Positions 24,962 to 33,911 are shown, counted from the first letter of the stretch. The stretch: DNA of 48,995 bases from Alphaproteobacteria bacterium (GCA_017467515.1 JAFUSU010000023.1:1-48995), one strand, 5' to 3'. Made by a program: numbers and translations. The notes: generated from the letters alone by a model not told the origin.

Positions 24962-26554
24962 ATGAATATGGAAACACTGATTTCTTCAATAATCAATAAC
25001 ATATCTTCAGAAATGAGCGATAATACGGCTTTTTCTGCCAAATTGAGCTTGAGTGAGTTTATGCCGCAGGGAATATCAATTAAAACAGGGGACAATTTAT
25101 TACTTAATTTGAATGACAGCGGTAAATTGGTCATAACCGCTCCCAATGGGGAAAAAATAGAGTTGCCCCCGCAGGCGTTGGCATTGGATAAAAATATTTC
25201 ACTTAAACCTGCCGGAGAGTCAGTAGTCATTTCGGCTAAAGCCGGTCAAGTTCAAAACGGATCTGTTCGATTGCAGATTTCAACAATTAATGAGCAGTTA
25301 CCACAAGTGTATTTACGAGGAAACGGGGTAACCCAACGCCCTGATGTCACATCGGATACAGCAGCCGTTATCAAAGATGTTTCAAGTCCTCAAAAGATAC
25401 CGTTACAAGCTGTAAAAGTTGCTGATGTCGCAGTGTCTTATCTGAAAAACCTGCCGGTATCGAGAGAACAGCAAGTAGAAATACAAACAGCTCTGCAACA
25501 GCTTGAAATAAAGTTTCAAATTTCTTCCTTGTCACAGGAAAACATCAAACCTGTCAGTCCGGAACAATCAGTCAATGAACAAATGCAACAACAGAACTCT
25601 CCGATAATGCAAAAAATTACGGATGGTATACAACAGGTTGCTGGCAAAATATCGCTCCAACCGGAAAATGCTTCTCAAATTATTCAAACCGAAGTTCAAA
25701 GTTTGGCAACAGAATTAAAAAGCTTTATTGGAACAGAAATATCAGCTCAAACAACGACATCAGGTCTTAAATCGCCATTAGGTGTTGTCAGTCCGGAAAT
25801 TCCAATTCAACTTCCGGAAAATATTCAGGCAGAACTTGAGCTGATTGATGTTATTTTGAAACAACCGCAGGTTTCTGAAAATCAGATTAAAACATCGCCT
25901 TTAGATAGAATTTTACAAACAATTGAGCCGTTGAAAACGGAAAATAGAGCTTTGTATCAACAGATTACCGCACATTTACCGACCGATAATGAAAAAATGC
26001 TTTCTAATATGGTTGCATTCACAAAAGCTGCTGTTAAAGGAGATGTGAAACAATGGTTGGGACAGGAAGTTGTTCAGCAATTAGAAAATCAAGGAACAAA
26101 AGGTCAAATTATTTTAACGGATTTACAAAATGCCTTACAAGAAAGCAGTCGGCAAACACCGACTTGGCGAATTGTTGAAATTCCTTACTATTTTGAAAAT
26201 CATATGGAAAAAATTAAATTGGCAGTCAAACAATATCCGGATGAGGAAGAAACAGAAGAAAATCCTCATCAAAAATTTGGCACCAGATTCGTTGTCGATA
26301 CAAATTTCAGTCAACTGGGGGCATTTCAATTTGATGGATTTTCATTTGCCAAAGACAGAAGATTTGATTTGATTATAAGGACTCAAAAACATATTGATAA
26401 TGATTTATGTGCCAATATAATTCGCTTGTTTAAAATCTCATTGAATGATGTGCAATATACCGGCAATATTAATATTAATCTTAAGGAAAATTTTATTAAA
26501 ATAAGCGAGAATAAAGAAGAAGATAAATTTTTAGCGCAGGGGTTGTTTATATGA
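24962..26554 (+). CDS. FliK-like flagellar-operon protein, unassigned
   Basis: 530 residues, with no signal peptide or membrane segment. The long middle region is rich in Gln, Glu, Pro, Ser and Ile, like a FliK ruler. The C-terminal ~120 residues look like a compact domain with LGAFQFDGF, FDLIIRTQ and a final INLKENFIKI. The same kind of region, an amphipathic beta-rich domain after a low-complexity stretch, is seen in the Flg_hook family, but the LKPAELG core motif is missing. It starts 3 bases after flhG and overlaps the next gene by ATGA, so it is part of the flagellar operon. A genuine FliK is already present at 11117. Possibly a second length-control or export-related factor; unproven. 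Confidence 0.65.
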   Translation: MNMETLISSIINNISSEMSDNTAFSAKLSLSEFMPQGISIKTGDNLLLNLNDSGKLVITAPNGEKIELPPQALALDKNISLKPAGESVVISAKAGQVQNGSVRLQISTINEQLPQVYLRGNGVTQRPDVTSDTAAVIKDVSSPQKIPLQAVKVADVAVSYLKNLPVSREQQVEIQTALQQLEIKFQISSLSQENIKPVSPEQSVNEQMQQQNSPIMQKITDGIQQVAGKISLQPENASQIIQTEVQSLATELKSFIGTEISAQTTTSGLKSPLGVVSPEIPIQLPENIQAELELIDVILKQPQVSENQIKTSPLDRILQTIEPLKTENRALYQQITAHLPTDNEKMLSNMVAFTKAAVKGDVKQWLGQEVVQQLENQGTKGQIILTDLQNALQESSRQTPTWRIVEIPYYFENHMEKIKLAVKQYPDEEETEENPHQKFGTRFVVDTNFSQLGAFQFDGFSFAKDRRFDLIIRTQKHIDNDLCANIIRLFKISLNDVQYTGNININLKENFIKISENKEEDKFLAQGLFI

Positions 26555-27714
26555 CCAAAGATGATGCTTTAGGATATTATGAAATATTAGAGGTAAAGCC
26601 GGATGCGGGTGCTGAAACAATAAAACAGCAATATTATATTTTGGCAAAAAAATGGCATCCAGATAGAAATGAAGGAGAGGAGGCTGCTGCTCGTTTCCAA
26701 AAAATTTCGGTTGCTTATAATTTGTTGAAAGATGAAGAAAATCGTCTTAAATACGATTTATTATCGCAAGCCTATGATGCCGGTCATTTTCCTGATATGA
26801 ATAATTTAAAAATTTATACTAACCGGGCCGGAGATCAGGAGGTTGATTTGCGTCATATTAAGTTAGCGCAGATTACCGGAAAATTTGTAAAATATACACA
26901 AAAAGAAATTGCTGAAATTTGCAATTACAAAGAAGCTAAAAAATTAGTCTTAAAAGTTTCGTTGCATAATTGGTTGTTAGGTTGGTGGAGCCCGACAGGA
27001 ATCATAGCAAACATTAAAGCTTTGAATAAAAATTATATGGGTGCATTGTCTGACTATGCCGGAAATTATACGTTGCTCTCCCATAATATGATGGCATACG
27101 CTCAAGCTAAACGATATGATGAAGCCTATGCCAGCGCTCGTCTGGCTTTGCGTTATGCTACACCGCGTCAAAAAAATCTTATTGAGCAGTTTATGCGTAA
27201 AATACCCTATCAGAAAGATTATATTTATCCGCAATGGAAAACGTTGCATTTCAAAATGTTGCAGACTATTGTTCCGTTTGTTTTAATTTTGGAAATGCTT
27301 TTTTTAAGCAGTTCTAAAGTTATGACAATGGAGGAGTTTAATCAGCTATGGACCTCTAAAAACAATATTAATTATTTTCAGGAAGTGCGTTTTAACGGTG
27401 GTGGTCAAACCGTTGATGATGTTGTTGTTTCTAAGGTCGTATCCATCCCTGTTGATACAGAGGAGTTTTCTAATCTGTACCACGTAAATCAGAATAGCCG
27501 CGTGATGTACGGTCCGGATGATAATTTTGATATTCTTAAAGATATTCCTTCACAAACAACGGTTCGTTTAACCGGCTATACACCGGATGAGCAGTGGGCC
27601 AGAATAATGTTGGACAACGGAGAGATGGGTTTTGTTCCGCTCAGCAATCTCAAGAAAGGGATCGGTTTACCCATTCCGGAAGAAAGTAAAATTTATACAG
27701 GTATCAGGCCTTAG
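26551..27714 (+). CDS. Membrane J-domain protein with C-terminal SH3-like domain
   Basis: 387 residues. The J domain is at ~7-70 with an intact HPD (36-38), so it can in principle stimulate an Hsp70 (DnaK). A helical middle region follows (~110-215, TPR-like, with YDEAYASARLALRYAT), then one membrane segment (~236-256) and a C-terminal bacterial SH3-like domain (~310-375, with N-x-RVMYGPDDNFDIL and MLDNGEMGFVPLSNL). The J domain would face the cytosol and the SH3 domain the periplasm, where it could bind peptidoglycan. ATGA overlap with the upstream gene indicates coupling. This domain combination in a flagellar operon is unusual; a chaperone for flagellar assembly through the wall is a guess. 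Its 3' end overlaps the convergent gene by 11 bases. Confidence 0.8.
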   Translation: MTKDDALGYYEILEVKPDAGAETIKQQYYILAKKWHPDRNEGEEAAARFQKISVAYNLLKDEENRLKYDLLSQAYDAGHFPDMNNLKIYTNRAGDQEVDLRHIKLAQITGKFVKYTQKEIAEICNYKEAKKLVLKVSLHNWLLGWWSPTGIIANIKALNKNYMGALSDYAGNYTLLSHNMMAYAQAKRYDEAYASARLALRYATPRQKNLIEQFMRKIPYQKDYIYPQWKTLHFKMLQTIVPFVLILEMLFLSSSKVMTMEEFNQLWTSKNNINYFQEVRFNGGGQTVDDVVVSKVVSIPVDTEEFSNLYHVNQNSRVMYGPDDNFDILKDIPSQTTVRLTGYTPDEQWARIMLDNGEMGFVPLSNLKKGIGLPIPEESKIYTGIRP

Positions 27715-29338
27715 CTTGAGAGCGTTTGATTATCTCATCAAGATCATTCTGAAAATTGACATCGAGCAACTCATCGGTGCTGGCTTTAACGAGCGTTGTG
27801 TAGTCGGCGTGTTCCATAAAGACAACACGAACATCAGCATTTTCAGGAACTAAATCTGCTTTAGCATAAAGGGATTTACTCCAAATAATCGGATTACTTT
27901 TGATGCCGTCTTTTTCAGCAATAATCAGCTGATTTTCTTGATCTTTTTTGAACTTTGCAATCATTTTGTTTAAAAATTCAGGAGTAAGAGCCGGCATATC
28001 AGCAGGAATAAGCATTGCGCCGTCACAAAAATCAGGAACGGATTTCAAGCCTAAGCTGATAGATGTTTTGACACCGGTATAATAGTTCGGATTATAAACA
28101 ATATTGACATCGTAATTTTCAAGTTCAGCTTCAAGCTCTTCGGCCTGATACCCCGTAACGACAAAGATAGGAGAGGCATCAGATTTGAGAGCGGCTTGAA
28201 CGGCTTTAAGAGCAAGCGGTTGATTATCAACATCGGTTAAGAGTTTATTTTTGGTCAGGCGTTTGCTTTGGCCGGCCGCCAAAATAACAGCGGCAATATT
28301 GGCTTTGCTTTTTAAATGAGAGGCATTTCCCTTAATCAGAACCGACAAATCTTTAACCGTACTGATTGTTTGAATGACGGCATTTTCCGGACGATTAAAA
28401 TCATAAGGCAGTAATTTCGGTTTGGTGACGGCTAATTTAATGAAGTTCTCCAGACTGTCTGAATCAATAAACGCATAATTGTAAGGTAAGCTGATAATTT
28501 TTTTGTTTTTCTTGGTGGCAATAATTAAATCAGAACCGCCGAAAAGAGGAAGCCTTGGGCATAAAATATCATCCGCAATACTTTTGATTGCTTGCATAAC
28601 AACATCATTATCCGTGTAATTACGGACGGCGGGAACAATAAATACAATATCACTCATTTTAACGAGTGCTTCGATTTGTGCTCCGATTTCTTCAATTGTA
28701 TGCTCACAGGCATATTCGGTATCAAAGGAAATATTTAAAGGGGTATAAATTTCGGTCAGCTTTTCGGAAACTTCTTGCAGATGAGCCGTTTCATTATCGT
28801 CATTATAAAACCGCGTATAGAGGAGGGAGGCAGTCTGTGCTTTTAAATCACGCACATTAAGCAGGCTTTCATTGCCAGATAAATAAAAAACTAAGTCATC
28901 AATAATATTTTGCGCCAAAACCGGAGATAAAATTTCCAATCTGGCGATAATTTCGCCGGTTTTAACCATTTGAAACGGAGCAATGGCATTTAAGACAAAG
29001 TAAGGACAAAAACGATTAAATTTATAGAGTCTCTCAGGATATACTTCCAATAAACCGTCAGCAGTAGCGGCAATTTCACAAAAACCGCGGTCATCAACAC
29101 GAAATCCAAGATTTTTACCGGTAATTTTGGCAGCGGCAATTCCTAAAGCTGTTTGGAAATCAATATCACCAACTTCAGGCCATACGCCGTAAACAGAAGC
29201 TCGTCCCATTTGTTTGAGTAAAGAGATGTCATCGTCGGTTAAACTATGATTTTTAGGAAGGATAGTATTGTTGAGGACTAATTCCTCACTTAAACGTAAG
29301 CCGTGAGCCCGATTAATATCAACTTCTTCAAACTTCAT
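27704..29338 (-). CDS. MoeA-like / MobA-like nucleotidyltransferase fusion
   Basis: 544 residues from the ATG at 29338, which has GAGGTG 5 bases upstream; the frame extends 4 codons further without an RBS. The N-terminal ~340 residues resemble the molybdopterin-binding (MoeA/MogA-like) region, with H-GL-RLSEEL near the start, SDIVFIVPAVRNYTDND, and a PLFGGSDLIIA loop. The C-terminal ~195 residues are an NTP-transferase domain of the MobA/MocA kind, with AAVILAAGQSKRLTKNKLL as the nucleotide-binding start and LIPADMPALTPE. Such fusions occur in alphaproteobacteria and are linked to molybdenum cofactor cytidylyl/guanylyl transfer, though substrate and metal use are not shown by the sequence. 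No other moco genes are nearby. Confidence 0.75.
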   Translation of the reverse strand: MKFEEVDINRAHGLRLSEELVLNNTILPKNHSLTDDDISLLKQMGRASVYGVWPEVGDIDFQTALGIAAAKITGKNLGFRVDDRGFCEIAATADGLLEVYPERLYKFNRFCPYFVLNAIAPFQMVKTGEIIARLEILSPVLAQNIIDDLVFYLSGNESLLNVRDLKAQTASLLYTRFYNDDNETAHLQEVSEKLTEIYTPLNISFDTEYACEHTIEEIGAQIEALVKMSDIVFIVPAVRNYTDNDVVMQAIKSIADDILCPRLPLFGGSDLIIATKKNKKIISLPYNYAFIDSDSLENFIKLAVTKPKLLPYDFNRPENAVIQTISTVKDLSVLIKGNASHLKSKANIAAVILAAGQSKRLTKNKLLTDVDNQPLALKAVQAALKSDASPIFVVTGYQAEELEAELENYDVNIVYNPNYYTGVKTSISLGLKSVPDFCDGAMLIPADMPALTPEFLNKMIAKFKKDQENQLIIAEKDGIKSNPIIWSKSLYAKADLVPENADVRVVFMEHADYTTLVKASTDELLDVNFQNDLDEIIKRSQAKA

Positions 29339-29389
29339 CAAACACCTCATTGTTTTGCTTTATATTAATGTAGCAAAAAATAAAAAAAA

Positions 29390-29415
29390 AGAAAGTCCGA
29401 TAACTCAGACTTTCT
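29390..29415 (-). terminator. Terminator for the minus-strand gene at 29435
   Basis: Stem AGAAAGTC/GACTTTCT (29390-29397, 29408-29415). On the minus strand it is followed by nine Ts (plus-strand As 29382-29390), directly after the small exported protein gene. Confidence 0.85.
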
Positions 29416-29434
29416 CTTTTTTGTGTATATCGCC

Positions 29435-29992
29435 TTAATGCCAATGCTTAGGACGATAAGTTGATCTATGGTTGACACCGCCATAACGGCGATTAAGAGG
29501 TCTTTCTTGATACTGGTGAATCCAGTATGTATCAAAAACCCTCTGTGTGTTGTTGTTGCCGCGGCAGTAGAAACGGACAACCGTGTTTTCACGGTTGTTA
29601 TCAATTTCTACCCAGCAACCCTTAATGCCACTGCAATTAAGGTTTGAGACAACGGTATATCGACCATAGTTGTTTCTTTCAATGAAACGAGAACCGTGAA
29701 TAGATTCCACGTAAATCGATGCCAATGTGACCTCGATTTTAACCTCATTTCCAATAAGAAGAGCTTCATTTTCAGACTGGAAGCTTTGAATTCCAGATTG
29801 AACCTTGTACTCTTCTTTAACTTTTTTTCTACCGAAAATGCGGTTGCAGGTTTCCTCATAACTCTGAACCATGTTGCCGATTTTGCGCTCGGTTTGATTC
29901 ATCTCATTTGAAAATCTCTTGATAGCATCTTGGGCGTTGATTGTCATACAAGCACCTAGTGCGAGGATGACGAATAATAATATCTTTTTCAT
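29435..29992 (-). CDS. Small exported protein, hypothetical
   Basis: 185 residues with an N-terminal signal. LALGAC at 10-15 could be a lipobox, while MTINAQ just after could instead be a signal peptidase I site, so both lipoprotein and soluble periplasmic forms are possible. The mature part is basic and Asn/Arg/Tyr-rich, with a Cys pair (NCSGIKGC) and a basic, His-ending tail (RPKHWH). No family recognised. The gene has a terminator at its 3' end and another minus-strand terminator at 30054-30078 before its start, so it is a single-gene unit. Confidence 0.7.
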   Translation of the reverse strand: MKKILLFVILALGACMTINAQDAIKRFSNEMNQTERKIGNMVQSYEETCNRIFGRKKVKEEYKVQSGIQSFQSENEALLIGNEVKIEVTLASIYVESIHGSRFIERNNYGRYTVVSNLNCSGIKGCWVEIDNNRENTVVRFYCRGNNNTQRVFDTYWIHQYQERPLNRRYGGVNHRSTYRPKHWH

Positions 29993-30053
29993 ATCTTCAT
30001 AATTTTAATTAGACTTTTATTATAACACGATTTATTGACTTTGTCTAACTAAA

Positions 30054-30078
30054 AAAGCCGCTTCAAAAGAGCGGCTTT
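30054..30078 (-). terminator. Terminator of the LD-carboxypeptidase gene
   Basis: Perfect 9-bp stem AAAGCCGCT/AGCGGCTTT (30054-30062, 30070-30078). On the minus strand the stem runs into a T tract, 11 bases past the stop of the gene at 30089. Confidence 0.9.
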
Positions 30079-30088
30079 AGAAAAATGA

Positions 30089-31069
30089 TTATATTTCAAG
30101 TGTTAACTGTCCGTTATACAAGCTTGCCGTACCACCGATCGGAATGGTCAATAACGGGGTTGAGTGTCCGAAATCAACGTTTGCCAAAATCGGCAGATGA
30201 GATAATTCTTTCTTATTATTTAAAATAAATTCGAGTTGCTCACGTGTCACTTTTGAGCCTTTTTGAAAACGTCCGATAACCAATCCTTTAACATTTGCAA
30301 AATCAGGCTGATAGAGCAAAGCTTGCAAATTGCGCTCAAAATCAAGGATATCAGAATCTTCGGTATCCTCAATGAACAAAATGGTATCTTTCTCAAATGC
30401 CGGACGATAAATAGAGCCCAACAGCAAATTAAAAGTGCCTAAATTGCCGCCGATAATTGTTCCTTTGGCGGTTCCGGTATGAATATTCCAATAGCCCTCG
30501 TTAGGGATAAATTCACGTTTTTGTTGGTCGAGGAACCATAAATCATCGCTCCATTCTTTAGAGGAAACGACTTGATTGTGCCGATTGCCGAACAGCATTG
30601 TTTTTAAGTTGTCTAAGGTATATTCACAGCCTTTTAACATACCGATAGAGCTGTAATGCGGGCCGGAAAAAGTAATCAAACCGGTTCGGGCATAAATACC
30701 GTCGAGTAAAGCCGTAATATCAGAAAATCCGCAAAAAATCTTCGGATTATTTTTAATTAAATCATAATCCAAATAAGGTAAAAGCTGATTGGAATTTGCA
30801 CCGCCGATGATTGTGAAAATTGCTTTAACATTCTTATCCGCAAAAGCTTCGTGAATATCAGCCACGCGTTTTTCAATAGAGGTTGAACCTGTCATATCCC
30901 AGTTGTCATCAGTGGTATTGGCGGCAAAACTAACCTTTAGCCCCATTTCTTCAAACCTCTGTTTAGCAATTTGTCGTGTATCTTGTCCGATAATTTTAAG
31001 ACCGCGAGCAGGGGCAATCACACGAATTTCATCACCTTTTTGTAAAAGGGTAGGGATAATTTTTTGCAT
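30089..31069 (-). CDS. S66-family LD-carboxypeptidase
   Basis: 326 residues, no signal peptide. The Ser-Glu-His triad of the LdcA/MccF family is visible: Ser116 in GFSD, Glu234 in FIEDTE and His302 in FGHSTP. The N-terminal KGDEIRVIAPARG and the IIGGANSNQLLPYLDY segment also match. LdcA removes the terminal D-Ala from murein tetrapeptides during cytosolic recycling, and MccF-type members cleave acyl-adenylate antibiotics. The sequence alone does not decide between the two roles, and no microcin genes are near. The RBS AAAGGAGATTTGTT supports the start. Confidence 0.88.
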   Translation of the reverse strand: MQKIIPTLLQKGDEIRVIAPARGLKIIGQDTRQIAKQRFEEMGLKVSFAANTTDDNWDMTGSTSIEKRVADIHEAFADKNVKAIFTIIGGANSNQLLPYLDYDLIKNNPKIFCGFSDITALLDGIYARTGLITFSGPHYSSIGMLKGCEYTLDNLKTMLFGNRHNQVVSSKEWSDDLWFLDQQKREFIPNEGYWNIHTGTAKGTIIGGNLGTFNLLLGSIYRPAFEKDTILFIEDTEDSDILDFERNLQALLYQPDFANVKGLVIGRFQKGSKVTREQLEFILNNKKELSHLPILANVDFGHSTPLLTIPIGGTASLYNGQLTLEI

Positions 31070-31129
31070 AACAAATCTCCTTTGATATTTGCTTTGATAT
31101 TTATTTGATAAAATAAGATAAAAGCTATT

Positions 31130-32623
31130 TTAGTTTTTTGCAACTTTATTATTTGATGTCGGTTTATCGGAAGCAAAAAATGTTTTATATGTTTTCTTTA
31201 AATGAGCAATCTGATTTTTGAAATTCTGTAAATTACGCCCTGTTAAATCAGCTCCGGCAGCCGCTTTAGCTGTGAGCGGATTAATACGGCGACCGTTTTG
31301 GACAATTTCAAAATGCAGATGATTGCCGGTAGAACGACCGGTACTGCCGACATAGGCAATAACCTGACCTTGTTTAACCCTGACACCTGAACGAATTCCC
31401 TTTGCAAATGAGCTGATATGACCGTACGCAGTTGAATATTCCGAATTATGGCGAATTTTAATATAATTACCGTATCCGCCGTTATATTTTGCAGATTCAA
31501 CAATACCTTCACCGGCAGCATAAATAGGTGTTCCGCGAGGAGCTGCATAATCAACACCCCAGTGGAAACGATGTTGGTGTAAAATAGGATGATATCTTTT
31601 ACCAAATGGAGAAGAAATGCGAGCAGCCTGAAAAGCTAAAGGCTTACGGAGCAAACTTCTCTGCATCGCCAACCCCTTTTCGTTATAGTAATCAACGTTA
31701 CCGTTATTATCCTTAAAGCGATAACGTTCAATTTTATTGTTTTTCATTTTCAGAGCGGCATAAAGAATGTTTCCGGTGCGGACAACTTCTCCTTGTGGGT
31801 TAATTTGCTGCTCATAAATAAGCTTAAAAGTGTCGCCTTTGTGAATGTCTTTACGGAAATTAACGACCTTGCTGAAAATATTGCTGAAATTTGCAATGAT
31901 TTTACCGGAAACACCGGCATTACGCATAGATATGGAAAGCGCCCCGTTAACAGTACCGGCAACGCTGTTAATTTCGTCTACCAATTCGTCTGTTTCTTTG
32001 CGTGCCGTGTATTTACCGTTTTCGTCTTTTTCAATAATCAAACGTTCGGTAGTACTTTGCGGTAAAATAAAAGACTCCATTGAAATAAAGCGCGCATTTT
32101 CAGAATCAATAAGCATAGCAACTGTTGCTTTTTGACCGGCTTTAAGCATTGAAGGTTTGTAATAAGGACGAACAATGGCGTATAAATCGTTAGCATCATC
32201 AGAATTAAAGCCGATACGGGTAAAAATACTGATAAGAGAATCGCCTCTTTGGACTTCAATATCTTTTTCGATATGACGGCTGAACTTTTTATTAACCATA
32301 TCAAATAAAGATTTAACATTTTCAATGGAATCCGCCGGATAAACAGAAGCAATTCCGTCATCATTAAGAGCGTGTTCCAGCATCATATAATTAAGAGTAT
32401 CCGATTTGGTAATGGAAGCATTAACATCATGATGATTGACAAATGATAAGATAAAAGCAGAAAAAATGGCGGCAATATAGCCGATTGTCATAGCTTTGTG
32501 TTTTTGCTTGGAAACGGTTTTAAGACGAGACAAACGAAGTTGGCTAAGGTAAGCCTTAACCAAACGATAATATTTCTGTATTTGTGTTTTGCTATCACAA
32601 ACCATAATTTCAAAGCCAATCAA
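31130..32623 (-). CDS. M23 murein endopeptidase, MepM-like
   Basis: 497 residues. A basic cytoplasmic N-terminus precedes one membrane segment (~46-64), as in MepM/YebA. A LysM/OapA-like region follows (IEVQRGDSLISIFTRIGF, ~115-160), with a second beta-rich linker to ~345. The M23 peptidase domain at ~345-450 has all zinc and catalytic elements: the H-x3-D of HWGVDYAAP, YGHISS and GNHLHFEI. It would cleave D-Ala-mDAP cross-links in the periplasm during wall growth. The start is uncertain: Met7 (32605) is an alternative, and no Shine-Dalgarno is obvious for either. Confidence 0.87.
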   Translation of the reverse strand: MIGFEIMVCDSKTQIQKYYRLVKAYLSQLRLSRLKTVSKQKHKAMTIGYIAAIFSAFILSFVNHHDVNASITKSDTLNYMMLEHALNDDGIASVYPADSIENVKSLFDMVNKKFSRHIEKDIEVQRGDSLISIFTRIGFNSDDANDLYAIVRPYYKPSMLKAGQKATVAMLIDSENARFISMESFILPQSTTERLIIEKDENGKYTARKETDELVDEINSVAGTVNGALSISMRNAGVSGKIIANFSNIFSKVVNFRKDIHKGDTFKLIYEQQINPQGEVVRTGNILYAALKMKNNKIERYRFKDNNGNVDYYNEKGLAMQRSLLRKPLAFQAARISSPFGKRYHPILHQHRFHWGVDYAAPRGTPIYAAGEGIVESAKYNGGYGNYIKIRHNSEYSTAYGHISSFAKGIRSGVRVKQGQVIAYVGSTGRSTGNHLHFEIVQNGRRINPLTAKAAAGADLTGRNLQNFKNQIAHLKKTYKTFFASDKPTSNNKVAKN

Positions 32624-32762
32624 TAGTTTTTATAAAATTTCAACACAGCGGACAATATAAAATAAAATCCGGCAAATAGCAAGTTTTTTATACATAATTA
32701 TGTGTATAAATACAGTATCCTGAAAAAATTAAAAAAAAGATAAGAAAATGAAAAAAAAGTAC

Positions 32763-32791
32763 TTGCATTTATAAAATTTGTTGTTTATAAG
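32763..32791 (+). promoter_or_regulatory. Promoter of tRNA-Asp
   Basis: TTGCAT (32763-32768), a 17-base spacer and TATAAG (32786-32791) end 16 bases ahead of the mature tRNA 5' end. Confidence 0.65.
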
Positions 32792-32807
32792 AGAGAACGA
32801 ACCCGAT

Positions 32808-32884
32808 GGGGGTGTAGCTCAGTTGGTTAGAGCGCCTGCCTGTCACGCAGGAGGTCGCGAGTTCGAGCCTCGTCACTCCCGCCA
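32808..32884 (+). tRNA. tRNA-Asp (GTC)
   Basis: 77-base cloverleaf. The acceptor stem GGGGGTG pairs with CACTCCC (one G-T pair), discriminator G and CCA are encoded. The D arm is GCTCAGTTGGTTAGAGC, the anticodon stem CCTGC/GCAGG encloses loop CTGTCAC (anticodon GTC at 32842-32844), and the T arm contains GTTCGAG. The 3' CCA is part of the arm of the terminator that follows. Confidence 0.97.
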
Positions 32885-32920
32885 TTAAAAAAGCCTGCTT
32901 AATGCAGGCTTTTTTAATGG
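32882..32920 (+). terminator. Long perfect palindrome terminating tRNA-Asp
   Basis: 17-bp perfect arms: CCATTAAAAAAGCCTGC (32882-32898) and its complement at 32904-32920, with a TTAAT loop. The GC-rich top of the stem followed by T6 is an intrinsic terminator. Unusually, the left arm starts in the tRNA CCA end, so the hairpin competes with the mature 3' end. Confidence 0.88.
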
Positions 32921-33145
32921 CAGAGTGCCGAAGGCTCGTCTACGAGCGACCGTAGGTTCGTGAGCCTGATGCTAAAAAACAACCTCAAAATGTTGTTTTT
33001 TTAGCATCAAGGCGAAGTTTTCTTATTGAGCTAACGAGGGTAACCGAAGTGCAGCGAACATTAGAAAACGAGTGACCGCAGCGCAGTTAATGAGCTTTTT
33101 TGTAAAAAAGCGAATTTACAAGCAAGACCGAGCCTCGTCTATTTA
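32921..33145. other. Structured noncoding stretch after tRNA-Asp
   Basis: No gene seen in 32921-33194. The stretch holds several hairpins: TGATGCTAAAAAACAAC against GTTG(T)7AGCATCA at 32967-33009 with one bulge, GCTTTTTT/AAAAAAGC at 33094-33111, and an imperfect AGGCTCG...CGTGAGCCT near 32932-32967. An imperfect direct repeat of the form ACCG-AG-GCAG recurs near 33040 and 33075. The 11 bases CGAGCCTCGTC of the tRNA T-arm (32864-32874) recur exactly at 33129-33139. It could be a small RNA, a dispersed repeat or a remnant of an insertion at the tRNA 3' end. Confidence 0.45.
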
Positions 33146-33194
33146 TCTAAAAACATATTCCTTTCTATTTTAATAATTTTTTTATTGTAAAAAA

Positions 33195-33223
33195 TTGACA
33201 AAAATTTTTATATGTGTTAATAT
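33195..33223 (+). promoter_or_regulatory. Sigma-70-type promoter of the gene at 33297
   Basis: A consensus -35 TTGACA (33195-33200), a 17-base spacer and TAATAT (33218-33223) leave a leader of about 65 bases before the start codon. Confidence 0.6.
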
Positions 33224-33296
33224 TAAGTCATAATATATTAATACTCTTATTTTATAACCGATTTATAAGATAAAATTTTTAGGGAAGGACACGATT

Positions 33297-33890
33297 ATGT
33301 CAAAACAAGAAAAAATTCTTAAAATTTCTAAAGAATCAGATATACCGTCCGATTATACAGGGAAAGCAGTTATCAACTCTGTGAATACTTATGAGGAAAC
33401 TGATGTGGATTTTTGTAATCATGAATTAACAGATATTGTTACAGAGGAAATTAATTTTTCTAATGGTGTGAGACATGGAATTACTAAAATAAGCAGTAAG
33501 ACTTACGAAAATTATGGGAGCAATAAGCAGAGTTTTGTTATCGGGAAAGAAAAAATAATACCTTATGTCGATGGAAAAATTGATGGTGATGTTGAAGAAT
33601 ACTATGATGATACCACAACGAAGATAAATCCATACGCTAGCATGGAATATAAAAAAACAACATACATTGGTGGACGGCCAGTAGTCAGTTATGATGCTTT
33701 TGGTGACAGTAAGGATGAAACAGGTATTGATGACAAACTTCAGTTAAAGGTAGATTTACTTCGAAAAAAACTTGGAAACAAAGTTGGTAAAACGGGAGAA
33801 TATTCTGATGAAGAGGCAAAAGCACATATTAAAATAACAGAACAACTGATGAAAATAAAATATCAGAAGCGTAGTGGACTGGGCAAATAA
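33297..33890 (+). CDS. Hypothetical protein, MORN-like repeats possible
   Basis: 197 residues, no signal peptide or membrane segment, acidic N-terminal half and basic Lys-rich C-terminus. Short repeats of the kind x-NG-x-RHG and DGKIDGDVEEYYDD followed by IGGRPV look like degenerate MORN-type beta hairpins (turn residues G-x-x-x-G), but this is a weak call. The RBS AGGGAAGG lies 8 bases before the ATG, with a good promoter upstream and a strong terminator downstream, so it is an independently expressed single gene. It sits in the tRNA-adjacent region, where acquired genes are common; origin by transfer is possible but not shown. Confidence 0.75.
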   Translation: MSKQEKILKISKESDIPSDYTGKAVINSVNTYEETDVDFCNHELTDIVTEEINFSNGVRHGITKISSKTYENYGSNKQSFVIGKEKIIPYVDGKIDGDVEEYYDDTTTKINPYASMEYKKTTYIGGRPVVSYDAFGDSKDETGIDDKLQLKVDLLRKKLGNKVGKTGEYSDEEAKAHIKITEQLMKIKYQKRSGLGK

Positions 33891-33911
33891 TTAAATTACC
33901 CTCAATCAAAC

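Noticed and set aside
32885..33145. Integrative element at the tRNA
   Set aside because: No integrase and the 11-base repeat encloses only ~265 bases; kept only as an observation.
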